Source: Paenibacillus beijingensis (lineage in GTDB: Bacteria; Bacillota; Bacilli; Paenibacillales; Paenibacillaceae). From it: 64,000 nucleotides of DNA. The translations under genes were made by a program, and so were the position numbers. Shown here piece by piece: positions 1 to 8,611 of the stretch; position 1 is the stretch's first letter, and every line of letters starts with the position of its first letter. The notes beneath the pieces are model-generated. The model did no database searches and was not told where the DNA came from. It worked only from the letters and a program-made list of their open reading frames with translations. The stretch is from assembly GCF_000961095.1 (NCBI RefSeq), contig NZ_CP011058.1:4677501-4741500 (forward strand), given 5' to 3'.

Positions 1-1059
1 GGCTTCGGCTTTGACGTCTATAAACGGGGCGACGCCCAGATCGTCCAGTTTCGCATGGACGTCATTAACGACCGATTCGTCAGCTCGGAGCAGTCGCTGC
101 TGGCCGCTTCCCTTAAGCTGCTCGGGGAAGTGGTAACGGAACCGGCAATGGAAGGCGGCAGCTTCCGCACTAAATATGTAAACGCTGAGAAGACGACGCT
201 CCACAAAAAACTGGAGGCGATCGTTAACGATAAAATCCGTTACGCCGCAGAACGCTGCCTGGAGGAAATGTGCAAGGGAGAGCCTTACCAGCTCCACCCG
301 CTGGGCAGGCTTGACGACGTGGAGCGGATAACCCCCGAGTCATTGTCTGCCGCATACCGCGGCTGGCTGTCCCGTTCGGCGCTTGATTTGTACGTCGTCG
401 GCGATACTTCGCTTGAAGAGGTCCAGAGGCTGGTTGCCGACTGCTTCAAGCTGGAGGCGGACGGAACGCCTTCCGCTTACAGCAAACCGGTGATCAAACG
501 CCGGACCGGCGATGAAAAAACGGTTGTCGAACGGATGGAAGTGAGCCAAGGGAAGCTGAACATGGGACTGCGCACCGGAGTCGGCTACGCCGACGAACAG
601 TACGCGGCAGCGCTGATGTACAACGGAATATTGGGCGGTTACCCGCATTCCAAGCTGTTTTTGAACGTGCGCGAGAAACAGAGTCTGGCTTATTATGCGG
701 CTTCGCGGCTGGATGGGCATAAAGGGATCTGCACGATCCAATCCGGCATCGAAATCGCCAATTATGAGAAGGCGGTCGCGATTATTAAAGAGCAGCTGGA
801 GAGCATGCGCAGCGGCGAGCTGTCGGAGCTTGAAATGAGCCAGACGAGGGCGATGATCACGAACCATTTGCGCGAGCTTCAGGATTCGGCCTACGAAATG
901 ATCGCCTACGATTTCAACACCGTTTTGTCCGGACAAGAACGCACCGCGACGGAGCTGATCCGCCAGATTGGCGCTGTAACGCCGGAGCAGATCGCGGAAG
1001 TCGCACGCGGCGTGGAACTCGATACGATCTATTTCTTGCGTGACGGAAAGGAGGCCTGA
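1..1059 (+). CDS. yfmF: M16-family peptidase-like protein YfmF (EF-P modification-associated), 5' partial
   Basis: The reading frame is open from base 1, so the gene starts upstream of the window; 352 codons are visible. The sequence is that of the M16 (insulinase/pitrilysin) family, with the second-half features (GVGYADEQYAAALMYNGILGG, LFLNVREKQSLAYY) typical of the YmfF branch. The expected position of the zinc motif lies outside the window, so catalytic competence cannot be judged. The family is annotated as associated with 5-aminopentanol modification of elongation factor P in Bacillus. The next gene is a second M16 protein whose start lies 8 bases after this stop, and the reductase ymfI follows, which fits a co-transcribed EF-P modification or quality-control set. 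What YmfF does biochemically is not known to me. Identity is well supported; the role rests on the family and its neighbours. Confidence 0.9.
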   Translation, partial: GFGFDVYKRGDAQIVQFRMDVINDRFVSSEQSLLAASLKLLGEVVTEPAMEGGSFRTKYVNAEKTTLHKKLEAIVNDKIRYAAERCLEEMCKGEPYQLHPLGRLDDVERITPESLSAAYRGWLSRSALDLYVVGDTSLEEVQRLVADCFKLEADGTPSAYSKPVIKRRTGDEKTVVERMEVSQGKLNMGLRTGVGYADEQYAAALMYNGILGGYPHSKLFLNVREKQSLAYYAASRLDGHKGICTIQSGIEIANYEKAVAIIKEQLESMRSGELSELEMSQTRAMITNHLRELQDSAYEMIAYDFNTVLSGQERTATELIRQIGAVTPEQIAEVARGVELDTIYFLRDGKEA

Positions 1060-1066
1060 GGCGGCT

Positions 1067-2353
1067 GTGGAACCTCTCGTTTATGAAGGCGTCGAAGAGA
1101 CGCTGTACCATGAAGTAATGCCGAACGGGCTGAATGTGTACGTCCTGCCCAAGGAAGGTTTTCAAAAAACGTATGCTACTTTCTCCACCAAATACGGATC
1201 GGTCGACAACTATTTTGCCGTCGGCGATCAGCCGCTCATTAAAGTGCCGGACGGCATCGCCCATTTTCTGGAACACAAAATGTTCGAGGAACCGACGGGG
1301 GACATTTTTGCCACCTTTGCGTCGCAAGGCGCTTCGGCTAATGCATATACCAGCTTTGACCGGACCGTTTATCTGTTTTCGGCAACGGAGCAGATATCAA
1401 GCAATATACGGACGTTGATCGACTTCGTGCAAAATCCGTATTTTACCGACCAGAACGTCGAAAAGGAAAAAGGAATCATCGAGCAGGAGATCAACATGTA
1501 CCGCGACAATGCGGACTGGAGAGTTTACTTCGGTCTCATTGATGCGCTTTACAACGTGCATCCGGTACATATCGATATCGCCGGAACGGTCGAATCGATC
1601 CGGAAGATTGATAAAGAAACGCTGTATCAATGCTACCGGACGTTTTACCATCCCACCAATATGATTTTGTTTGTAGTGGGAGGCGTCAAGGCGGAAGAAG
1701 TGTTCGAGCTTGTACGCAGCAACCAGGCTGACAAGCATTTCGAGCCGCAGGGCCCGATCCGAAGAGAGTTCGAAATTGAGCCGACAAAAGTGAAAATTCC
1801 GCGCAGAACGTCGGTGCTTCCGGTATCGCTTCCCAAATGCCTGTTCGGCTTCAAAGAAAAGGAGACGGGGTTAACCGGCGCCGAGCTGCTGAAGCGTGAA
1901 GTGACGACGAAGCTGATGCTCGATACGCTGCTCGGTTCTAGCTCGCCGCTTTACCAGTCGCTGTACGACGACAATTTGATTTCCGATTCTTTTGGGCACG
2001 AATACAACAGCAGCACCGACTATGCATTCTCGGTTATCGGAGGCGACACCCGGGATCCGGATGCGCTGCTCGCTGCCATTAAAGCATCGGTGGAGCAAGC
2101 GCTTGAACAAGGGATCGACCGGACGGCTTTCGAGCGCAATAAACGGAAACGGATCGGCGGGTACCTGCGCATGCTCAATTCCCCGGAGGCTATTGCAGGC
2201 GAATTTACCCGTTATAAATTTCGCGGGCAGGATCTGTTCGAGCTGCTGCCGTTCTACGAAAATGTCACGATCGAGGACGTTAACATACGGATGAAAGAGC
2301 ATTTCGACTGGAATCAGCTTTCCGTCTCGATCGTCGACAAAACCGCGCGGTGA
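1067..2353 (+). CDS. yfmH: M16-family zinc peptidase YfmH (EF-P modification-associated)
   Basis: 428-residue M16 peptidase with the inverted zinc motif HFLEH at residues 66-70, so this partner looks catalytic. The GTG at 1067 is preferred over the in-frame GTG at 1040, because an AAAGGAGG ribosome binding site sits at 1047-1054, inside the longer reading, and because the protein then begins like its relatives just before ETLYHEVMPNGL. It follows yfmF by 8 bases and overlaps ymfI by 4 bases (GTGA), so the three are very probably one operon. M16 peptidases often work as an active plus inactive pair, and YfmH/YfmF could form one; this is inference. In Bacillus the pair is linked to EF-P 5-aminopentanol modification. 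Confidence 0.93.
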   Translation: MEPLVYEGVEETLYHEVMPNGLNVYVLPKEGFQKTYATFSTKYGSVDNYFAVGDQPLIKVPDGIAHFLEHKMFEEPTGDIFATFASQGASANAYTSFDRTVYLFSATEQISSNIRTLIDFVQNPYFTDQNVEKEKGIIEQEINMYRDNADWRVYFGLIDALYNVHPVHIDIAGTVESIRKIDKETLYQCYRTFYHPTNMILFVVGGVKAEEVFELVRSNQADKHFEPQGPIRREFEIEPTKVKIPRRTSVLPVSLPKCLFGFKEKETGLTGAELLKREVTTKLMLDTLLGSSSPLYQSLYDDNLISDSFGHEYNSSTDYAFSVIGGDTRDPDALLAAIKASVEQALEQGIDRTAFERNKRKRIGGYLRMLNSPEAIAGEFTRYKFRGQDLFELLPFYENVTIEDVNIRMKEHFDWNQLSVSIVDKTAR

Positions 2354-3096
2354 AATCTTTGAACGAAATGACGGCGCTTATTACCGGGGGAAGCCGGGGC
2401 ATCGGAGCAGCAATTGCGGAAAGGTTCGCCTCGGAAGGGATGAACGTCGTCATTCATTATTTAGAGTCGCACGAATCCGCCAATGATACTGCCCGCCGCT
2501 GTATGAGGTTCGGTGTCAACGTCATGACCGTATCCGCAGATTTGCGCTCGCGCGAACAGCTGCTTCGAATGAGGGAGAAGCTGCAGCACAATGGGATGAT
2601 GCCGGACATATTGGTAAACAATGCCGGCATCGCCCATTTCGGTATGCTTTCGGACGTCTCGGAGGCGGATTGGGACGACGTGATGGCGGTCAATTTAAAA
2701 GGGATGTTTTTGTGTACCCAGTTGTTTATGCCGACTATGATTTCGCGCCGCTTCGGAAGAATCGTGAATGTCTCCTCCGTTTGGGGTCTGTCCGGCGCTT
2801 CCTGCGAAGTGCTTTATTCCACGACAAAAGGCGGAATGAACGCATTTACGAAAGCGCTGGCCAAAGAACTGGCTCCTTCCGGAGTAACGGTAAACGCGGT
2901 TGCGCCCGGCGCGGTCGATACGGTGATGAACAGCAATCTGGACGCAGAGGAAAAAAACGCACTGGAGCAGGAAATCCCGGCGGGAAGGTTTGCTCAGCCC
3001 GACGAAATCGCTTCTCTCGTTTATTTCCTCGCCTTGCCCGAGTCTGCATATATTACCGGTCAAATTATTAGCCCGAACGGCGGTTGGATGACTTAA
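2350..3096 (+). CDS. ymfI: EF-P 5-aminopentanone reductase YmfI (SDR family)
   Basis: 248-residue classical short-chain dehydrogenase. The cofactor motif TGGSRGIG is at 12-19, NNAG at 90-93, the catalytic Ser near 142, and YSTTK (Tyr156, Lys160) follows; the C-terminus carries the usual NGGW ending. In Bacillus subtilis YmfI reduces 5-aminopentanone to 5-aminopentanol on Lys32 of EF-P. Placement directly behind yfmF and yfmH supports that assignment over generic FabG. The GTG start at 2350 overlaps the yfmH stop by four bases and lacks a clear ribosome binding site, so translational coupling is likely; a TTG at 2359 or ATG at 2368 are possible alternatives. Substrate identity is inferred from synteny. 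Confidence 0.88.
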   Translation: MKSLNEMTALITGGSRGIGAAIAERFASEGMNVVIHYLESHESANDTARRCMRFGVNVMTVSADLRSREQLLRMREKLQHNGMMPDILVNNAGIAHFGMLSDVSEADWDDVMAVNLKGMFLCTQLFMPTMISRRFGRIVNVSSVWGLSGASCEVLYSTTKGGMNAFTKALAKELAPSGVTVNAVAPGAVDTVMNSNLDAEEKNALEQEIPAGRFAQPDEIASLVYFLALPESAYITGQIISPNGGWMT

Positions 3097-3222
3097 GGCG
3101 CTTCTGCTTGCCGGCCGGCGCAACTTTTTTCCTTCGTTATTCGTTGAATAAGAAACGGCTGCTCCGCACAGAATAGGACTGTTGATGATTCCTTTCCCCA
3201 ACCATTGAAGGAGGGTAACCCG

Positions 3223-3474
3223 ATGTCAACTGTCCTGTCCAGTTTCGAATCATGGAAACATTTTTTGTCGGAGCGCGTGGAGCAAGGTAAAAAAATGGGC
3301 TTAACGGAAGATACAATCTCCAATCTCGCCTATGAAATCGGGGCTTTTTTGGACGAGAAGGTCGATCCCAAAAATGAAGAGCAGCGGGTGCTGAAGGAGA
3401 TTTGGGATGCGGGCGACGAACAGGAGCGCAAAACACTTGCGCGCTTGATGGTCAAGCTGGTACAGCACTCGTAA
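3223..3474 (+). CDS. ymfJ: DUF3243 family protein YmfJ
   Basis: 83-residue protein matching the YmfJ/DUF3243 family, which lies at this same place in Bacillus genomes. The start ATG at 3223 has a good GAAGGAGGG site at 3206-3214; an in-frame TTG at 3205 would read through that site and is rejected. The protein is small, charged and probably helical (SFESWKHFLSERVEQGKKMG), with no membrane segment or catalytic motif visible. Its function is unknown. It is followed by a short intrinsic terminator at 3498-3519. Confidence 0.88.
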   Translation: MSTVLSSFESWKHFLSERVEQGKKMGLTEDTISNLAYEIGAFLDEKVDPKNEEQRVLKEIWDAGDEQERKTLARLMVKLVQHS

Positions 3475-3497
3475 CGATGTTTTTGTGTAATCAGGAG

Positions 3498-3519
3498 GCT
3501 CCCTCTAAAGGGAGCTTTT
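3498..3519 (+). terminator. Intrinsic terminator after ymfJ
   Basis: GCTCCCT and AGGGAGC form a 7-bp stem around a CTAA loop, followed by TTTT. It ends the ymf operon upstream of ymfK. Confidence 0.65.
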
Positions 3520-3643
3520 CTGGCATGGTCTTGCAGGATTATGACGAACGTTGTAGAATTAGTACTTTAAATACGGTTTCGTAAGGTTGTCAATGGTCGA
3601 ATTTTGTCGATTGATGGTGCGGAATGATAGGATGGTGTGTTTA

Positions 3644-4408
3644 ATGGAATCTAAACAGTGGTATATGGAGTACAAAATACATAAGAACCGTCCTGGTCTG
3701 CTCGGCGATATCGCTTCGCTGCTCGGGATGTTAAATGTAAATATTATTACGATTAACGGGGTCGAGGATCGGACGCGCGGAATGCTGCTGCAAACGAACG
3801 ATGACCAAAAAATCGAGATTTTGGAAAGAATGCTGCGTAAAGTTGAAAATATTACCGTCAATAAACTGCGCCCGCCTACGCTTCTCGACCGGCTGGCCGT
3901 ACGGCACGGAAGATATATCGAGCGGGATTCGGACGACCGCAAAACGTTCCGTTTTACGCGGGATGAACTGGGACTTTTGGTCGATTTTCTCGGCGAAATC
4001 TTTAAACGCGACGGTAATCAGGTCATCGGGATTCGCGGAATGCCGCGAGTAGGCAAAACGGAGTCGATTATCGCCGGCAGCGTATGTTCGAACAAGAGGT
4101 GGACGTTCGTTTCTTCGACGCTGCTCCGGCAAACGGTCCGCAGCCAGCTCTCCAGCGAAGAGATTAATCCGAACAATATTTTCATTATAGACGGCATTGT
4201 CAGCACGATCCGCTCAAACGAGAAGCACCATGCCCTGCTTCAAGAAATTATGGCGATGCCTTCAACGAAGGTGATCGAGCATCCCGATATATTTATTCAG
4301 GAATCGCAATACGATTACAGCCATTTTACGACGATTATAGAGCTTCGTAATACGCCCGACGAAGAAATTACGTATGAAACGATAACGGCCAATTATAACG
4401 AATTCTAA
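3644..4408 (+). CDS. ymfK: DUF3388 family protein YmfK (ACT-like domain plus P-loop-like segment)
   Basis: 254-residue protein of the YmfK/DUF3388 family. The first 75 residues resemble an ACT domain (EYKIHKNRPGLLGDIASLLG), normally a small-ligand sensing fold. A Walker-A-like segment GMPRVGKTE follows at 132-140, so nucleotide binding is plausible. The ATG at 3644 gives MESKQWYMEYKI, matching the family start; the longer in-frame reading from a TTG at 3587 has no supporting site. Position between ymfJ and the RodZ-like gene is conserved with Bacillus. Function unknown; the ACT and P-loop readings come from motif inspection only. Confidence 0.87.
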   Translation: MESKQWYMEYKIHKNRPGLLGDIASLLGMLNVNIITINGVEDRTRGMLLQTNDDQKIEILERMLRKVENITVNKLRPPTLLDRLAVRHGRYIERDSDDRKTFRFTRDELGLLVDFLGEIFKRDGNQVIGIRGMPRVGKTESIIAGSVCSNKRWTFVSSTLLRQTVRSQLSSEEINPNNIFIIDGIVSTIRSNEKHHALLQEIMAMPSTKVIEHPDIFIQESQYDYSHFTTIIELRNTPDEEITYETITANYNEF

Positions 4409-4428
4409 GAAAGGAGGAGCGGCAGTTC

Positions 4429-5463
4429 ATGTCTGAATTAGGCCTTACGCTTCGCAAAGCAAGAGAAGAGCAAGGATTGACTCTCGACGAAATTCAGGAA
4501 TCGACGAAAATTCGGAAGCACTATTTGGAAGCGATTGAAGAAGGCAACTATAAAGCGCTCCCGGGGAGCTTCTATGTCCGCGCATTTGTCAAAAACTACG
4601 CAGACGCGGTCGGACTGGATTCGGAGGAGTTGCTCCGTTTTTATAAGAGCGAGCTGCCCGGCGCAGCGCCGGACCTCGTGATGGATACGGGAACGATTCG
4701 CGTTCCGCGGCGGGCTGAAACGTCACGTACTTCGGAACGGTTCGGCAAGCTCGGCTTTTCGGTGCTAATGTGGTCTTTTCTGCTGCTGATTGTCGTCCTT
4801 GTGTATGTTTTCGTCATTAACCGGGACAACGGGGAACCGCCAAAGACGGCCGATAATACATCGTTTACGGACAAAACGAATCCGCCGTCGTCTTCTGCTA
4901 ACGGCAGCGGTCAGGGAGGTTCCAAAGGAACGGCGGGGGGCACGGAAGGACCAGGTGCCGGCGGGACGGACGCAGCGGGTGGAGGCACTGCAGGCGAGGG
5001 CACCGGGACACCTGGCACAGAAGCAGGGGCGGGTACAGGCGACCAGTCGGCTACAACCGTCACGTTTTCCAAAAAAAGCGGCAAGACCGATCATTATGAT
5101 GTAGCCCCGCCGGGTCAGCATACGGTCGATATTTCGGTCAGCGGCGGCGATGCGTGGCTGGAAGTCCGCAAAGACAGCTCCAAAGGCGAATTTGTTCAGA
5201 ACGGAATCGCACAGGACGGAACGAAGGTGAGCTTTTCGCTCGATACTCCGATCTATATCAATACCGGCCGTGCCGATTTGACGGAAATTAAGGTTGACGG
5301 TCAAGTGATCGAGGACGGAGACCGGCCCGGATCGAAAAAAATCCAGTTTGATCCTTCCGCCCCGGGGACTTCAGGCACATCGGCAGCGGACGGCGGATCG
5401 CGGGCCGGGAGTACGGCGGATAGCGGGGCTACCGGAAGCGATACTCCTTCTGCGGGTCAATAA
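4429..5463 (+). CDS. rodZ: RodZ-like protein (YmfM): HTH, single membrane span, DUF4115
   Basis: 344 residues laid out as a Xre-type helix-turn-helix at about 5-70 (TLRKAREEQGLTLDEIQ...), a single membrane segment at about 110-130, a Gly/Thr/Ser-rich linker at about 140-210, a DUF4115 beta domain at about 210-300, and a low-complexity Gly/Ser/Thr tail. RodZ couples MreB filaments to the elongation machinery; the HTH contacts MreB rather than DNA and the C-terminal domain is extracellular. The start has a strong AAAGGAGG site. The linker and tail are more GC-rich and repetitive than the folded parts, as in paralogues from GC-rich Firmicutes. An intrinsic terminator follows. Confidence 0.9.
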   Translation: MSELGLTLRKAREEQGLTLDEIQESTKIRKHYLEAIEEGNYKALPGSFYVRAFVKNYADAVGLDSEELLRFYKSELPGAAPDLVMDTGTIRVPRRAETSRTSERFGKLGFSVLMWSFLLLIVVLVYVFVINRDNGEPPKTADNTSFTDKTNPPSSSANGSGQGGSKGTAGGTEGPGAGGTDAAGGGTAGEGTGTPGTEAGAGTGDQSATTVTFSKKSGKTDHYDVAPPGQHTVDISVSGGDAWLEVRKDSSKGEFVQNGIAQDGTKVSFSLDTPIYINTGRADLTEIKVDGQVIEDGDRPGSKKIQFDPSAPGTSGTSAADGGSRAGSTADSGATGSDTPSAGQ

Positions 5464-5470
5464 ATCAGCC

Positions 5471-5500
5471 AAAAGGCGTCCCAAGCCGGGATGCCTTTTC
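5471..5500 (+). terminator. Intrinsic terminator after rodZ
   Basis: AAAAGGCGTCCC pairs with GGGATGCCTTTT across a five-base loop and is followed by C and TT. Confidence 0.7.
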
Positions 5501-5564
5501 TTGTTTATCAAAGTACGTTATAATACGGCAAGAAAAGTTTGGAAACATAAAGGAGTGGAATGCG

Positions 5565-6056
5565 ATGAGCTCTGAAAGCTCTTTTGATATCGTGTCGAAG
5601 GTGGATATGCAGGAATTGAACAACGCCATCGTACAGGCGGAGCGGGAAATCGAAACCCGGTTCGACTTCAAAGGCAGCAAAAGCAGCATTTCGATGGAAA
5701 AAGAAGACCTGGTCGTCGTATCGGACGACGAATACAAGTTGAAGAGCGTTATCGATATTTTGCAGTCCAAGATGATCAAGCGCGGGGTGCCGATCAAAAA
5801 TATGGAATACGGAAAGATCGAGGGGGCCTCCGCCCATACCGTCCGCCAGCGGATTAAGCTGAAGCAGGGAATCGAGCAGGACATTGCCAAAAAAATCAAC
5901 ATTTTGATCCGCGATTCGAAGCTGAAAGTGAAAAGCCAGATCCAGGGCGACCAAATTCGCGTTACCGGCAAAAGCCGCGACGATCTTCAATCCGTCATCC
6001 AGCTGCTCAGAGGCGCCGATCTGGCGATCGAGCTGCAGTTTACCAATTACAGGTAG
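5565..6056 (+). CDS. yajQ: YajQ family nucleotide-binding protein
   Basis: 163-residue YajQ/UPF0234 protein, full length for the family, with FDIVSKVD at the N-terminus and the central block RFDFKGSKSSISMEKEDL. YajQ proteins have two ferredoxin-like domains and bind nucleotides; some proteobacterial members bind cyclic di-GMP and act with LysR regulators, but that role is not established in Firmicutes. An AAGGAGTGG site precedes the ATG. A TATAAT at 5519-5524 may be its -10 box, without a convincing -35. It is monocistronic: a long palindrome begins 3 bases after the stop. Confidence 0.93.
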   Translation: MSSESSFDIVSKVDMQELNNAIVQAEREIETRFDFKGSKSSISMEKEDLVVVSDDEYKLKSVIDILQSKMIKRGVPIKNMEYGKIEGASAHTVRQRIKLKQGIEQDIAKKINILIRDSKLKVKSQIQGDQIRVTGKSRDDLQSVIQLLRGADLAIELQFTNYR

Positions 6057-6059
6057 GGT

Positions 6060-6360
6060 GAAAAAGGAAGCGCTGCGCGGGCGGGCGGCTTAATCCTCCG
6101 ATCGCATTCGCCTCCGGATTCGATTAACTTCGTTTGGTGAAAGGGCCCCGCTGCGCGGACTAATTATTCTTCCGATCGCTGTTGTCCCCGGATTTCTTTG
6201 ATTGTACCGCATAGCGGTAGAAATCCGGGGACAAAGGCGAACGCTCCGCTTCTCCAGAACAATTAGTCTGCTCCGCTCGCTTTCACCTCGTTAAATCGGG
6301 GACAAAGGCGACCGCTGCGCTTCTACAGATTCAAGCCCGCCCGCTTCGCTCTCCTTTTTC
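6060..6360. repeat. 301-bp nested imperfect palindrome between yajQ and rimO
   Basis: The outer 33-36 bp arms (6060-6095 and 6328-6360) are imperfect inverted copies, both starting with a run like GAAAAAGG next to GCGGGCGGG. Inner arms also pair. The centre is a near-perfect hairpin with CCCCGGATTTC at 6186-6196 against GAAATCCGGGG at 6220-6230. Each half contains two related units sharing CGCTGCGCGG, TCCGATCGC and CCGGATT. No ORF is convincing. It is probably a dispersed palindromic repeat or the gene of a structured RNA; function unknown. Confidence 0.75.
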
Positions 6361-6446
6361 GGGGTGGGAGCAGGGGAGGCTGTGCTAGAGTGCTCGCTTG
6401 CCTACAACTGAAAACATGGATAATCTGCAACGGTAATTAAAAGAAA

Positions 6447-6487
6447 CGCTCCGGAGAAAAACGATTACTCGTTTTTTTGCCGGAGCG
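6447..6487. terminator. Hairpin with inner T-run upstream of rimO
   Basis: CGCTCCGG (6447-6454) pairs with CCGGAGCG (6480-6487). An inner stem AAAAACGA/TCGTTTTT with a run of seven T would itself act as an intrinsic terminator on the plus strand. Confidence 0.55.
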
Positions 6488-6494
6488 GCTCGTT

Positions 6495-6524
6495 TTGACA
6501 CGTTACAAAAGCATGTATTATACT
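6495..6524 (+). promoter_or_regulatory. Putative sigma-A promoter of rimO-pgsA
   Basis: TTGACA at 6495-6500, an 18-base spacer, and TATACT at 6519-6524, 44 bases before the rimO start. Confidence 0.55.
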
Positions 6525-6567
6525 TGACATGATAAGCTTTTCGGCAAAGATCTGGGGGACCGTACCA

Positions 6568-7896
6568 ATGACAGAACGAGTGAAAGTGGTTACGCTTGGA
6601 TGTGAGAAAAACCTGGTTGATTCCGAGATTATGTCCGGACTCATTCACGGGCGCGGTTACAGCCTTGTGGAGGAAGCGGAGGAAGCAACCGTCATTATTG
6701 TCAATACATGCGGTTTTATCGACGCCGCAAAGGAAGAATCGGTTAATACGATTCTCGATATGGCCGAATTGAAAGAAACGGGAAGGCTGAAAGCACTCAT
6801 CGTATCCGGCTGTCTGACGCAGCGGTACAAACAGCAGCTGATGGAAGAAATGCCGGAAATCGACGGCATCGTCGGTACCGGGGACTTCCATCATATCAAT
6901 GAGATCGTCGATGAGGCGCTGCGCGGCAAACGGCCGGTAAAGGTCGGCAACCCGGTATTCGATTATGAGCAGAAGCTGCCGCGTATGGTGGCCACTCCCC
7001 GCTACACGGCTTATGTCAAAATTGCGGAAGGCTGCGACAATGCGTGCACGTTTTGCAGCATCCCGATTATGAGAGGCAAGTTCCGCAGCCGTTCCATGGA
7101 GTCGATTATTGCGGAAGTGGAGACTCTTGCGGCTGCAGGCGTACGCGAAGTCAGTCTGATCGCTCAGGATTCGACCAATTACGGAACGGATCTTTACGAC
7201 CGGTTTATGCTCCCCGAGCTGATGAACCGTGTCAGTGAAGTGGAAGGAATCTCCTGGGTAAGGCTTCATTACGCATATCCCGGATTTTTTACGGATGAAT
7301 TGATTGAAACGATTGCTTCCAACCCGAAAATTTGCAAGTATATCGACATGCCGCTGCAGCACAGCGAAGATTCGATTTTGAAGCGGATGCGCCGTCCCGG
7401 ACGGCAGCGCGATACGCGCGAGTTGATCGCCAAAATACGCGGCCGTATTCCGGATGTGGCCCTTCGCACGAGTCTGATCGTCGGGTTTCCGGGGGAGACG
7501 GAGGAAGACTTCGAGCGGCTGTGCGATTTTGTGCGGGAAATCGGTTTTGACCGGTTGGGCGTATTCACGTACTCCAGCGAAGAAGATACGCCTGCAGTCC
7601 GGCTGCCGAACCATGTTCCCGACGAGGTGAAGCAGTGGCGCGCCAATACGCTGATGGAAATTCAGCGCGATGTGGCCAAGAACAGCGGCGGCAAATATGT
7701 CGGCCGTGAAATTGACGTGCTGATCGAGCGCTATGACGGCCGCAGCGACATCTATGTCGGCCGCTCGCAGTATGACGCTCCGGAAATCGACGGGGAAGTG
7801 TTTGTCACGGGCTGCTCTGCGCCGATCGGCGAAATTCAGCGGGTACGTATTACCCATGCCTACGAATATGATCTTTCCGGGGAGGGAATCGCATAA
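6568..7896 (+). CDS. rimO: Ribosomal protein S12 methylthiotransferase RimO
   Basis: 442-residue radical-SAM methylthiotransferase that adds a methylthio group to the conserved Asp of ribosomal protein S12. The N-terminal cluster ligands are Cys12, Cys48 and Cys82; the radical-SAM motif CDNACTFC supplies Cys156, Cys160 and Cys163; a TRAM domain closes the protein. It is distinguished from MiaB by LGCEKNLVDSE near the N-terminus, and a true miaB lies at 17277. The ATG at 6568 follows TCTGGGGGA and fits the family start; an in-frame ATG 39 bases upstream would add unrelated sequence. Its stop overlaps the pgsA start by one base. Confidence 0.95.
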   Translation: MTERVKVVTLGCEKNLVDSEIMSGLIHGRGYSLVEEAEEATVIIVNTCGFIDAAKEESVNTILDMAELKETGRLKALIVSGCLTQRYKQQLMEEMPEIDGIVGTGDFHHINEIVDEALRGKRPVKVGNPVFDYEQKLPRMVATPRYTAYVKIAEGCDNACTFCSIPIMRGKFRSRSMESIIAEVETLAAAGVREVSLIAQDSTNYGTDLYDRFMLPELMNRVSEVEGISWVRLHYAYPGFFTDELIETIASNPKICKYIDMPLQHSEDSILKRMRRPGRQRDTRELIAKIRGRIPDVALRTSLIVGFPGETEEDFERLCDFVREIGFDRLGVFTYSSEEDTPAVRLPNHVPDEVKQWRANTLMEIQRDVAKNSGGKYVGREIDVLIERYDGRSDIYVGRSQYDAPEIDGEVFVTGCSAPIGEIQRVRITHAYEYDLSGEGIA

Positions 7897-8480
7897 TGAA
7901 CCTGGCGAACAAGATTACGCTCGCGCGTATTTTTCTTGTACCCGTGATCATGATTTTCCTCCTGGTACAAATGGATTTGCAGCCGATAACGGCCGGAGAA
8001 TTTTCGATTACATACAATCAGCTTGTGGCGGCATTAATTTTTATTCTTGCGGCCAGCACCGACGGTCTTGACGGCTACATCGCCCGCAAAAACAAAATCG
8101 TAACGAATTTGGGCAAACTGCTCGATCCTTTGGCGGATAAGCTGCTTGTCGCAGCCGTGCTCATTTCGCTCGTCGAGATGTCTAAGCTGAGCGCGTTTAT
8201 TGCTATCGTTATCATTAGCCGCGAATTCGCCGTGACGGGACTGAGGCAAATTGCGCTGCTTGAAGGAACGGTTCTCGCGGCGAGCAAATGGGGCAAATGG
8301 AAAACGGCCATTCAGATAACGATGATTATTTTGCTGCTGCTGAACAATTTTCCGTTTGCGTTTATCGGCATCCCGCTCGATTTTATCGTAAGCTGGATGG
8401 CGGCGATCATTACCGTTTATTCCGGGATCGATTATTTTGTCAAAAACAAAAACCTGATTGCCGATTCCGTGAAAAGGTAA
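7896..8480 (+). CDS. pgsA: CDP-diacylglycerol--glycerol-3-phosphate 3-phosphatidyltransferase PgsA
   Basis: 194-residue integral membrane enzyme making phosphatidylglycerophosphate, the committed step to phosphatidylglycerol and cardiolipin. The CDP-alcohol phosphotransferase motif DG-x2-AR-x8-G-x3-D-x3-D is present starting at DGLDGYIAR. Several hydrophobic helices surround it. The ATG overlaps the rimO stop (TAATG), with GGAGGG upstream, so the two are translated together. Order pgsA-cinA-recA is conserved in Bacillus. A hairpin at 8518-8543 follows. Confidence 0.95.
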   Translation: MNLANKITLARIFLVPVIMIFLLVQMDLQPITAGEFSITYNQLVAALIFILAASTDGLDGYIARKNKIVTNLGKLLDPLADKLLVAAVLISLVEMSKLSAFIAIVIISREFAVTGLRQIALLEGTVLAASKWGKWKTAIQITMIILLLLNNFPFAFIGIPLDFIVSWMAAIITVYSGIDYFVKNKNLIADSVKR

Positions 8481-8517
8481 TCTGGAAATCACCGTTAACT
8501 TATATTATTCGCTTTAA

Positions 8518-8550
8518 CATCATTCCCCATGCCGGGAATGATGTTATTTA
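8518..8550 (+). terminator. Probable terminator after pgsA
   Basis: CATCATTCCC pairs perfectly with GGGAATGATG across a six-base loop, followed by TTATTTAT. The T-tract is interrupted, so efficiency is uncertain. Confidence 0.55.
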
Positions 8551-8611
8551 TATCTCACGGGAATACAAATCGTATAAGGAATAAATTCAGATCCGGAAGG
8601 GGAGTCCCCGA

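Noticed and set aside
6385..7857. Long minus-strand open frame across rimO
   Set aside because: It mirrors the rimO coding frame and has no family features; rimO has all catalytic motifs.
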